DNA from: an uncultured Collinsella sp.
GTDB lineage: Bacteria; Actinomycetota; Coriobacteriia; Coriobacteriales; Coriobacteriaceae
Reading direction: 5' to 3'
Assembly (NCBI GenBank): GCA_900752015.1
Contig: CAADTZ010000062.1
Span: forward strand, 1 to 22,640
Length of the DNA stretch: 22,640 bases
In this document: positions 17,133 to 22,640 of the stretch, in pieces
Position numbering within the stretch: the first letter of the stretch is position 1
How the letters are laid out: each line of letters opens with the position of its first letter
Notes under the pieces: model-generated
Databases searched by the model: none
What the model was told of the DNA's origin: nothing
Seen by the model: the letters and a program-made list of their open reading frames with translations, nothing else
Made by a program: the position numbers and the translations under genes

Positions 17133-18320
17133 ATGAACGCCACGGTTGTGATTCCAACATATTGGGCAGACGACGAGGCCCATGCAAACGCTCCCGGCGT
17201 CTATGACCACTCGACGAAGCTCAACGCCACCAATCCCGAGCTCGACCGCTGCCTGGCCTCGCTCGAGCAGGTGCGCGACATTCCGAGGATTATCCTTTTG
17301 GTGGTCTGCCCCATCTCGGTCACGGCTGATGTGTCGAAGCGCGTCCACGAAATCGTTGACGCGCACCCTACGCTCAAGGTCACCGTGGTTACCAACAACC
17401 AGGCATCGCGTATCGCCGACCGTGTGGCGCAGATTGCTCCCAATGGCTCGGGCGAGTGCGTGAGTCTGCGCGGATACGGCGCCATTCGCAATATGGGGCT
17501 TGCCTGCGCTGCGGTGCTCGGCCACGATGCCGTTGTCTTTTTGGATGACGACGAGACCGTTATCGATGCCGACTTTATGAAGCGCGCGACCTATGCACTG
17601 GGCCAGCAGACGCGTCAAGGCCTGCCGATTTTGGTTAAGAGCGGTTACTTTTACGATCGAGACGGATCGCCGTTGGCGCCCACAGACAAGGTGGGCATTT
17701 GCCATCGTTGGTGGACCAAACGCATCGAGTTTAATCGCTGGATGAAAAAGGCGCTCTCGGGCACCCGTATTTCGCGTTCAAACTACGTGTGCGGCGGCCT
17801 TGTGGCGCTTCATGCCCGCGCCTTTACCCGTGTGGCGTTTGACCCGTTTATCACCCGAGGCGAGGACCTAGATTACCTCTTTAATATGCGCATGTTTGGC
17901 TACGACGTGTGGTTTGACAACGAGTGGGTCGTTCGTCACCTGCCGCCCGAGTCCGAGAAGCGCTCGCCGCGCTTTATGCAGGATGTGTACCGTTGGTACT
18001 ACGAGCGTGCCAAGCTGACGTTTGCCGCGCACCAGCAGGAGCTCGTTCCCGTCACGGCCGCGTCGCTCATGCCCTATCCGGGCCCGTGGATTTCGCGCGA
18101 GCTCGACGACCGCGTGCGCAAAACCGCCATGGTCCGCAGCATGTTTACCCGCGAGCACGAGGGATACCTGCGCATTTGGCGTCACGGTATTGACGAGGCC
18201 AAGACCTACGCGCGCCAAAACGCCGCAAGCTACCTGCGTTTCCAGAGCTTCTGGCCCAAGATCATGGACGGGCTCTGGCACGACGCACAACTGACCAGCA
18301 TCCTGGAGGGGACTGAATGA
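17133..18320 (+). CDS. Family 2 glycosyltransferase
   Basis: 395 aa, cytoplasmic (no membrane helix seen). The N-terminus MNATVVIPTYW is the GT-A nucleotide-sugar binding strand; RGYGAIRNMGLACA (113-126) is the conserved helix before the FLDDDE metal-binding motif (136-141, DxD type). A GGLVALHARAF stretch (221-231) and RGEDLDYLF (242-250, the ED catalytic base region) follow, with HLPPE at 269. The C-terminal 120 residues are helical and basic and could meet the membrane. Donor and acceptor are unknown; cell-wall or capsule glycans, or a glycolipid, are likely. The ATG at 17133 follows GGGAGGGAAGG. Its stop overlaps the start of a sensor kinase gene in ATGA, which implies coupled translation and equal amounts of the two proteins. 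Confidence 0.8.
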   Translation: MNATVVIPTYWADDEAHANAPGVYDHSTKLNATNPELDRCLASLEQVRDIPRIILLVVCPISVTADVSKRVHEIVDAHPTLKVTVVTNNQASRIADRVAQIAPNGSGECVSLRGYGAIRNMGLACAAVLGHDAVVFLDDDETVIDADFMKRATYALGQQTRQGLPILVKSGYFYDRDGSPLAPTDKVGICHRWWTKRIEFNRWMKKALSGTRISRSNYVCGGLVALHARAFTRVAFDPFITRGEDLDYLFNMRMFGYDVWFDNEWVVRHLPPESEKRSPRFMQDVYRWYYERAKLTFAAHQQELVPVTAASLMPYPGPWISRELDDRVRKTAMVRSMFTREHEGYLRIWRHGIDEAKTYARQNAASYLRFQSFWPKIMDGLWHDAQLTSILEGTE

Positions 18321-19660
18321 TCGACCGCCGCGCCCAGCGCGATAATTCAATATCAATCTTTCGCGTGATCGCCGTTGTCTGCGCCATTTGCGTGCTGGTG
18401 TACTTTATTTTTGCCCTGGCGACTGGAATCGAGCCGATCGCGACCGTGGTCGCCTGCGCACTGCTGTGCATCTTTCTGTGCATTTTTATCTATTTGACGC
18501 TCAATCCCGATTCGGTGCGTTCGCAGTACACCGAAGAGACGCTTTCGGTGGCCTCTGCCATGCTCGAGGACATCAAAGGCGGTCTGACGCAGGAGTCGGC
18601 GCGTCTGGTGTGCCAGCGCATTTTGCCCGAGACGCGTGCCATGACGGTTGCCATCACCGACGAGAGCAACGTGCTGGCCTGCGCGGGCGAGTTTGAGGAA
18701 AAGCTGCTGCCCGATTCGCCCATCCACACACTTGCCACGCGCTACGTCATCGAGCACGGTATCGTCCAGTCGTTCAACCGTGTGGTGGACGTGGTGGGTT
18801 CGGATGGCTCGCACAACCATGTTCCCGCCGGTATCATCGCTCCTATCAAGGTGGGTGACCGCACCGTCGGCACGCTCAAGTTCTACTACAAGACCCCGCG
18901 TGCCGTCGACCGCACTCAGTACGCGCTTGCCTCGGGTTTTGCCGAGATCCTGTCCACGCAGCTCGCCATCCACGAGCTCGAGGTGCAAAAGGAGCTCACG
19001 GCCCGTGCCGAGGTGCGTGCCCTGCAGGCGCAGATCAACCCGCACTTCCTGTTCAACACGCTCAACACCATCGCGTCGTTTACGCGTACCGATCCGCTGC
19101 GCGCCCGCGAGCTGCTGCGCGAGTTCTCCTCGTTCTATCGCGCCACGCTCGACAATTCGGGCTCGCTCATTCCCGTGTCGCGCGAGGTCGCGCAGACCAA
19201 GCGCTACCTGACGTTTGAGAAGGCGCGCTTTGGCGAGGATCGCGTGCTGGCGACCTTCGACGTGTCCGAGGACGTCGAGGACACGCTGGTGCCGGCATTT
19301 GTAATCCAGCCAATCGTCGAGAATGCCGTGCGCCATGGTATGGGCGATGACGATGCACTGAGGATCGACGTGTCGGTCCACAGGGATGGCGAAGATGCGA
19401 TTTTGATTGTGGTCGCCGATAACGGCGTGGGCATGGACGAAGGCACCGCTGCCAGACTGTTTGACGAACGCTCCGCCCGTCCCGACGCCAGCTCCCCGCA
19501 GGGCGGCGGCGCCGGTGTGGCCATGCACAATATTTCGGAGCGCATCCATCGCTTTTATGGACCGCACTCTTATACACGCGTCGAATCGGCCCCGGGCAAG
19601 GGCGCTAAAGTGCTCCTGCATCTCGATTTGTCGGAGAGCATCTTCGACATTCAAGAGTAG
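18317..19660 (+). CDS. LytS/YehU-type sensor histidine kinase (second copy)
   Basis: 447 aa. Two transmembrane helices (about 13-36 and 40-62), a GAF-like region (about 70-215), then the phosphoacceptor motif QINPHFLFNT with His243. The ATPase domain has IVENAVRHG (N-box, Asn336), DNGVGMD (368-374) and a GGGAGVAMHN lid (397-406). It shares its order of parts and long stretches with the first kinase (for example STQLA-x-x-ELE and ELTAR-x-x-x-RALQ), so the two are paralogues. GGAGGGG (18305-18311) lies inside the end of the glycosyltransferase gene, 5 bp before the ATG that overlaps that gene's stop. The partner regulator lies 72 bp downstream. Signal unknown. Confidence 0.92.
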   Translation: MIDRRAQRDNSISIFRVIAVVCAICVLVYFIFALATGIEPIATVVACALLCIFLCIFIYLTLNPDSVRSQYTEETLSVASAMLEDIKGGLTQESARLVCQRILPETRAMTVAITDESNVLACAGEFEEKLLPDSPIHTLATRYVIEHGIVQSFNRVVDVVGSDGSHNHVPAGIIAPIKVGDRTVGTLKFYYKTPRAVDRTQYALASGFAEILSTQLAIHELEVQKELTARAEVRALQAQINPHFLFNTLNTIASFTRTDPLRARELLREFSSFYRATLDNSGSLIPVSREVAQTKRYLTFEKARFGEDRVLATFDVSEDVEDTLVPAFVIQPIVENAVRHGMGDDDALRIDVSVHRDGEDAILIVVADNGVGMDEGTAARLFDERSARPDASSPQGGGAGVAMHNISERIHRFYGPHSYTRVESAPGKGAKVLLHLDLSESIFDIQE

Positions 19661-19732
19661 AATGATAGGTTACGGGTTTAACGCTAGTTGGCGGATGCCC
19701 GACGTAGTTAGTTGACGAAAGGTTTTATCCCT

Positions 19733-20449
19733 ATGCTGCGTGCGATGATTGTGGATGATGAGGCCCCGGCCCGTTCGGAACTTCGCTTCTTGCTCGAGCA
19801 GACGGGCAAGATCGGCACGATCACAGAAGCGTCGAGCGTTCGCTCCGCTATCGAGATGCTTATGGAGAGCCGCGTCGATGTTGTGTTCCTCGATATCTCG
19901 ATGCCTGGCGCTTCGGGTCTGCAACTTGCCGAGGCACTGCATAAGCTCAAGAATCCGCCGGTGATCGTATTCGTAACCGCGTACAGCGATCATGCGGTCG
20001 AGGCGTTTGATGTGGATGCCGTCGACTATCTGATGAAGCCGGTCGAGGAGGCTCGCCTGGATCGAGCGATCGATAAGGTTATGCAACGCGCCAAGCCTGT
20101 CACGGACAGCAAGGTGACCATCGAGCGCATCCCGGTGGAAAAGGGCGGCCGCAAGGTCCTCATCCCCGTGGACGACATTCGCTTTATTATGGCCAAGGAC
20201 GATTACTCCTGTATTTATACGGTCGATGACCGCTTTTTGTCCACGACCTCGCTGGCACAGTTCGAGGCCAAGCTCTGCGACTTTGGCTTCTTCCGCGTTC
20301 ACCGCCGCTATATCGTCAACTTGGCGTGTGTCACCGACGTCGAGACGGTTCCCTCGGGCGCTATCCAGCTGGGCATTACGGGCGTCGACGAACGCGTACC
20401 GGTTTCGCGCCGTCGCGTCGTGCCACTCAAAAAGGCCCTGAGCCTCTAG
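19733..20449 (+). CDS. LytTR-family response regulator (second copy)
   Basis: 238 aa. Receiver domain: Asp8/Asp9 (IVDDE), phosphoacceptor Asp54 (VFLDISMPG), Thr82 (FVTAY) and Lys102 (LMKPVE). The LytTR DNA-binding domain (about 128-236) has VDDIRFIMAKDDYSCIY, FFRVHRRYIVNL and VPVSRRRVV. The ATG at 19733 is preferred because GAAAGG (19717-19722) lies 10 bp upstream; the frame is open to a TTG at 19712, but that codon precedes the ribosome binding site. It is closely similar to the regulator at 13830, including the LxNPPV/LKTPPV and DAVDY-KPVE stretches. It ends in a terminator, so the operon is glycosyltransferase-kinase-regulator. Confidence 0.93.
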   Translation: MLRAMIVDDEAPARSELRFLLEQTGKIGTITEASSVRSAIEMLMESRVDVVFLDISMPGASGLQLAEALHKLKNPPVIVFVTAYSDHAVEAFDVDAVDYLMKPVEEARLDRAIDKVMQRAKPVTDSKVTIERIPVEKGGRKVLIPVDDIRFIMAKDDYSCIYTVDDRFLSTTSLAQFEAKLCDFGFFRVHRRYIVNLACVTDVETVPSGAIQLGITGVDERVPVSRRRVVPLKKALSL

Positions 20450-20456
20450 TACACTG

Positions 20457-20506
20457 GCCCCGCAGCCCTGTAGACCAAAATCGTCTGCGGAGCCGTGGGG
20501 CTTTTT
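20457..20506 (+). terminator. Terminator after the second regulator
   Basis: Outer stem GCCCC (20457-20461) with GGGGC (20497-20501), and an alternative inner stem CCGCAG/CTGCGG, followed by TTTTT (20502-20506). The long, partly unpaired interior makes it less certain than the others. Confidence 0.65.
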
Positions 20507-20543
20507 GCATGAATGCACCAAATCGTTTTGCGGAAGGGATCCC

Positions 20544-21011
20544 ATGAACAGTGCAAGCGCCAAGCGTATCGACATTATCTCGGACACCCACGGCTATCTT
20601 TCGCCTGCGCTCTTGGACGAGCTTAAGGGTGCGGATCTGATTATCCACGCCGGTGACCTTACGTCGGAGATGGACTACGAGCACCTGCGCACCATCGCCC
20701 CCGTGCGAGCGGTGCTGGGTAATAACGACTACTACCGCGACTACGGCCCCGATGTGGACCGCTTGGCGCTCTTTACCTACGAAGGCCTCAAGTTCGCCGT
20801 AGCCCACTACCGTGAAGACCTCCCGGTGGGATCCGTGGACGTAGCTATCAACGGTCACACCCACGTAACCAAAGAAGCCCAAGTGGGTCGCTGCCTGGTC
20901 CTCAACCCAGGCAGTGCCAGCTATCCAAGAGGCACCCGAGGCCCCACCATGGCCAGAATGCTCGTAAAAGACGGCAAGATCATAAGCACCAAGTTTATTG
21001 ACTTGGACTAA
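20544..21011 (+). CDS. YfcE/MJ0936-type metallophosphoesterase
   Basis: 155 aa, the usual size of this small calcineurin-like phosphodiesterase family. All metal-site motifs are present: SDTHG (13-17), HAGD (35-38), LGNND (58-62), AHY (87-89), INGHTHV (102-108) and the NPGS (121-124) that closes the fold. It hydrolyses phosphodiester bonds in vitro in characterised relatives; the natural substrate is not known. Cytoplasmic. The ATG at 20544 follows GGAAGGGA (20532-20539). It has its own place after the terminator of the regulator gene, so a promoter in between is expected but not clear. Its own terminator has been split by the insertion sequence 27 bp after the stop codon. Confidence 0.9.
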   Translation: MNSASAKRIDIISDTHGYLSPALLDELKGADLIIHAGDLTSEMDYEHLRTIAPVRAVLGNNDYYRDYGPDVDRLALFTYEGLKFAVAHYREDLPVGSVDVAINGHTHVTKEAQVGRCLVLNPGSASYPRGTRGPTMARMLVKDGKIISTKFIDLD

Positions 21012-21035
21012 CCGCAACAAAAACGGGGGATGCAC

Positions 21036-21038
21036 AAT
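21036..21038. repeat. Target-site duplication, left copy (AAT)
   Basis: AAT directly before the left end TGAACTGC of the insertion sequence. The same triplet follows the right end at 22492-22494. A 3-bp duplication is normal for IS150-like elements. Confidence 0.75.
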
Positions 21039-21062
21039 TGAACTGCACCCCAAAACTTGGAC
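21039..21062. repeat. IS left terminal inverted repeat
   Basis: Begins TGAACTGCACCCCA and ends CTTGGAC; pairs with 22468-22491, differing at 5 of 24 positions. This is the end after the transposase gene. Confidence 0.85.
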
Positions 21063-21076
21063 GGCTTAAATAAGAA

Positions 21077-21988
21077 CTACGCCGCAAGGGGCTGGTTCCG
21101 GAACTCCTCCGGGGTCAGCCCCTTCAGTTTAACCTGCCTCCGCCTCGTGTTCCAATGGGCGACGTACGCGTCCAGGTCCGCCTTGAAGGACTCGAAGTCG
21201 GGCCATGTCCTTCCCCGGAAGAACTCGTCCTTCATGTGGCCGAAGACCTGCTCGGTGGCGCCGTTGTCGATGCAGTTGCCCTTTCTGGACATGCTCTGGA
21301 CGATCCCGGCGTCCTTCAGCCTCCCGCACCATGCGGCGTGCTGGTACTGCCAGCCCATGTCGCTGTGGAGCACCGGCGTCGCGCCCTCGGGCATCTTCGC
21401 CAGCAGCTGGTCGAGCAGCTCGGCCTGCTGCGCCATGTCCGGGCTGGTCGACGTCGACCACGCGACTATCTCCTTGCTGCCGAAGTCGTACACCGGCGCG
21501 AAGTAGGCCTTGCCCCAGGGCTGCTTGAACTCGGTGACGTCGGTGCCCATCTTCTGCCACGGCCCGTCGGCGGCGGAGTCGCGCCCGATGACGTTCTCGA
21601 ACGTCTCGCCCACGACCCCCCTGTACGAGTTGTACCTGTGGTAGGCCGTCTCGCGGCGGATGCCGCAGCGGACCCCCATCTCCCGCATCATCTTGAGCAC
21701 GGTCTTGTCGGCTATGCGCGCGCCCAGCTCGGCGCGCAGGCACATGGCGACCTGGCGGTGGCCGCACCCGTTGGCCGTGCGCGAGAAGATCTCCGCCACC
21801 GCGCCCCGCAGCTCCGGGCGCGTCGGCCTGGCCGGGTGCGACAGCGCGTAATAGTAGCTGGACCGGGCCAGGCCGGCGCACTCCAGCAGGCTCCCCAGCT
21901 TGCACCCCTCCGCGCGCAGGGCGCTCACGGCCTCGACCTTCGCCCTGGTCAGAGCCCGTCCCTCTCGACCAGGGCACGCAATTTTTTT
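21077..21988 (-). CDS. IS3-family transposase OrfB (DDE integrase part)
   Basis: About 303 aa counted from the slippery run. It has no good start of its own; it is expected to be made as an OrfAB fusion (about 465 aa) by -1 frameshifting at AAAAAAA (21982-21988). The N-terminal HTH_21-like part (SSYYYALSHP; CGHRQVAMCLR) is followed by the rve integrase core with the DDE residues: Asp in GTDVTEF, Asp in LHSDMGWQY and Glu in NGATEQVFGHMKDEF, the 35-residue D-E spacing of this family. The end WNTRRRQVKLKGLTPEEFR is the usual IS150-type C-terminus. It catalyses strand cutting and joining at the IS ends. The frame is intact. Confidence 0.92.
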   Translation of the reverse strand, partial: KKIACPGREGRALTRAKVEAVSALRAEGCKLGSLLECAGLARSSYYYALSHPARPTRPELRGAVAEIFSRTANGCGHRQVAMCLRAELGARIADKTVLKMMREMGVRCGIRRETAYHRYNSYRGVVGETFENVIGRDSAADGPWQKMGTDVTEFKQPWGKAYFAPVYDFGSKEIVAWSTSTSPDMAQQAELLDQLLAKMPEGATPVLHSDMGWQYQHAAWCGRLKDAGIVQSMSRKGNCIDNGATEQVFGHMKDEFFRGRTWPDFESFKADLDAYVAHWNTRRRQVKLKGLTPEEFRNQPLAA

Positions 21989-22446
21989 AGGTAGGCCACC
22001 TCGGTCTCGAGCCTTCGGCAGCGCTCCTCGAGCTCCTGCTCGCGGGTGCGCCCGCGCGACTTGGGGCCGGATCCCCTCGGCCTGCCCCTGGGCTTGGGCC
22101 TGAGCGCCTCGGCGCCGCCCTCGCGGTAGAGCGCGCACCATCTCTTGAGCGGCGCCAAGGACATGACCCCGAACGCCTTCATGGCGTCCCGCTTGCCCAT
22201 GCCGCCGTCGACCACGGCCGAGGCGGCGGCGACCTTCTGCTCGTATGTGTACCTGGTCTGCTTGCCGTCCATGGATAGCAGCACCTCGCTTCCGAACGAC
22301 CGGTATACGTAGAGCCATTGTCTCACGGTGTTGCGCGGGACCGACAGCGCCTTCGCCGCCGACTCGAAGCCGTGCCCTCGCTCGAAGAGCCCGATCGCCG
22401 CCTTCCTGGCCTCGATGTCGTGTTTCACTCTCAAGTCGACACGCAT
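21949..22446 (-). CDS. IS3-family transposase OrfA (helix-turn-helix)
   Basis: 165 aa. Two helix-turn-helix units: residues about 11-50 (AIGLFERGHGFESAAKALSV, NTVRQWL) and about 62-105 (YTYEQKVAAASAVVDGG, MKAFGVMS, LKRWCALYREGG). A Lys/Arg/Gly linker (RPKPRGRPRGSG) and a coiled-coil/leucine-zipper end (QELEERCRRLETEVAYLKKLRAL) follow, used to dimerise. The start at 22446 is chosen because GGGAGG lies 6 nt upstream on the minus strand; the frame is open to an ATG at 22473, but that lies before the ribosome binding site. The ribosome binding site is buried in a 12-bp hairpin (22453-22484). OrfA binds the terminal repeats and regulates transposition. Confidence 0.9.
   Translation of the reverse strand: MRVDLRVKHDIEARKAAIGLFERGHGFESAAKALSVPRNTVRQWLYVYRSFGSEVLLSMDGKQTRYTYEQKVAAASAVVDGGMGKRDAMKAFGVMSLAPLKRWCALYREGGAEALRPKPRGRPRGSGPKSRGRTREQELEERCRRLETEVAYLKKLRALVERDGL
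21978..21991 (-). promoter_or_regulatory. -1 programmed frameshift site (A7)
   Basis: On the minus strand the run AAAAAAA (21982-21988) is read A-AAA-AAA in the OrfA frame (codons CTA AAA AAA TTG). Slipping back one base enters the OrfB frame (CCT AAA AAA ATT), which is open to 21077. This is the classic IS3-family arrangement. Confidence 0.85.
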
Positions 22447-22452
22447 AAAAAG

Positions 22453-22484
22453 CCTCCCATTTCTCGTGTCCAAGAAATGGGAGG
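22453..22484 (-). promoter_or_regulatory. Hairpin hiding the OrfA ribosome binding site
   Basis: CCTCCCATTTCT (22453-22464) and AGAAATGGGAGG (22473-22484) are perfectly complementary around an 8-nt loop. On the minus-strand transcript the GGGAGG of the OrfA ribosome binding site (22453-22458) lies in the 3' arm. Transcripts entering from outside would form the hairpin and translate poorly. It overlaps the right terminal repeat. Confidence 0.75.
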
Positions 22485-22491
22485 CAGTTCA
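22468..22491. repeat. IS right terminal inverted repeat
   Basis: Read on the minus strand it begins TGAACTGCCTCCCA and ends CTTGGAC, matching the left end at 19 of 24 positions. It lies before the transposase genes and overlaps the OrfA leader hairpin. Confidence 0.85.
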
Positions 22492-22494
22492 AAT
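22492..22494. repeat. Target-site duplication, right copy (AAT)
   Basis: AAT directly after the right end of the insertion sequence, matching 21036-21038. Confidence 0.75.
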
Positions 22495-22507
22495 GCATCC
22501 CCCGTTT

Positions 22508-22640
22508 CCATTTGAGCCAAAGGCGGAAGTTCAACAAGATCCTTAGACAACCCCGCCGCGGAGAACGGGGCCGCCGAGCCGCGAAGCGGCGAGCAACAAC
22601 GGCTCGAACAATGTGACGGCAGGGAGGGTCTCCGGGGCCG
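22508..22640. other. Unassigned right edge, possible 3' end of a minus-strand gene
   Basis: Beyond the right half of the split terminator. One minus-strand frame is open from the window edge to a TAA near 22547 and ends ...LRGGVV, which would suit the C-terminus of a gene convergent with the phosphodiesterase. Other frames are also open, so this is uncertain. The plus strand has small GC hairpins (CCGC-GAA-GCGG near 22576). No family is recognised. Confidence 0.2.

Larger units (their letters stand above)
21039..22491 (-). mobile_element. Complete IS3-family (IS150-like) insertion sequence, 1453 bp
   Basis: Terminal inverted repeats 21039-21062 and 22468-22491 match at 19 of 24 positions; both start TGAACTGC and end CTTGGAC. 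They are flanked by an AAT direct repeat. Two overlapping minus-strand frames encode OrfA (helix-turn-helix) and OrfB (DDE integrase), joined by an A7 slippery run. Both frames are intact and the ends perfect in outline, so the element is probably recent and active. Its GC-rich codon use is close to but not the same as that of the neighbouring genes. Confidence 0.92.
21021..22507 (+). terminator. Terminator hairpin split by an insertion sequence
   Basis: AAACGGGGGATGCA (21021-21034) and TGCATCCCCCGTTT (22494-22507) are perfectly complementary over 14 bp and lie on opposite sides of the insertion sequence. Removing the element and one copy of the AAT duplication leaves these arms joined by a 3-nt CAA loop, with A and T runs on the outer sides, 9 bp after the phosphodiesterase stop codon. 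This was almost certainly its (bidirectional) terminator. Confidence 0.8.

Noticed and set aside
18353..19654. A 433-residue minus-strand open frame opposite the second kinase
   Set aside because: Same shadow effect; the plus-strand protein has all kinase motifs, and the antisense product resembles nothing.
21155..21994. A 279-residue plus-strand open frame inside the insertion sequence
   Set aside because: Antisense to the OrfB integrase, whose DDE motifs identify the real strand.

Overview
The window looks like the chromosome of an anaerobic, high-GC actinobacterium of the class Coriobacteriia, most like Collinsella. This rests on the strong G/C-ending codon bias, a single-chain pyruvate:ferredoxin oxidoreductase of anaerobe type, a membrane Ser/Thr kinase next to an FHA protein, strong AAGGAGG-type ribosome binding sites and the general family content. 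The genus is an inference from composition and gene families, not from a database match.

Layout. (1) 1-2090: the 3' part of a membrane Ser/Thr protein kinase gene followed after 3 bp by an FHA-domain protein, a phospho-signalling pair. (2) 2091-2710: about 620 bp without a gene, holding two long inverted repeats (2106-2172, 2248-2313) and then a promoter-like site and a long structured leader. (3) 2711-6250: pyruvate:ferredoxin (flavodoxin) oxidoreductase, ended by an unusual 125-nt inverted repeat with a terminator at its centre. (4) 6386-6936: non-coding and partly AT-rich, then an orphan carbamate kinase (6937-7899). (5) 8034-9068, minus strand: a membrane-anchored C39-like protein with a long Arg-rich N-terminal tail. 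(6) 9428-12288: an APC amino-acid permease and a prolidase-like metal amidohydrolase, probably one operon. (7) 12406-20449: two paralogous LytS-type kinase/LytTR regulator pairs. Between them lie a zinc phospholipase C-like protein, a UMF1/Atg22-type MFS transporter and a family 2 glycosyltransferase; the glycosyltransferase overlaps the second kinase by ATGA. (8) 20544-21011: a YfcE/MJ0936-type phosphodiesterase. (9) 21039-22491: a complete IS3-family (IS150-like) insertion sequence with a 3-bp target duplication and an A7 frameshift site. (10) 22508-22640: unassigned sequence running off the window.

Working picture. The metabolic genes (oxidoreductase, carbamate kinase, permease, amidohydrolase) share very strong codon bias, suggesting high expression for amino-acid/peptide and pyruvate fermentation. 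The twin LytS/LytTR systems surround envelope or lipid functions and probably control nearby or distant transport genes.

Most notable observations: the IS has inserted in the loop of what was a perfect 14-bp terminator hairpin behind the phosphodiesterase gene; the IS hides the ribosome binding site of its own first gene in a 12-bp hairpin; a glycosyltransferase is translationally coupled to a sensor kinase; the two sensor/regulator pairs look like a local duplication; and several long intergenic palindromes may be dispersed repeat families. No CRISPR array, tRNA or rRNA was found.
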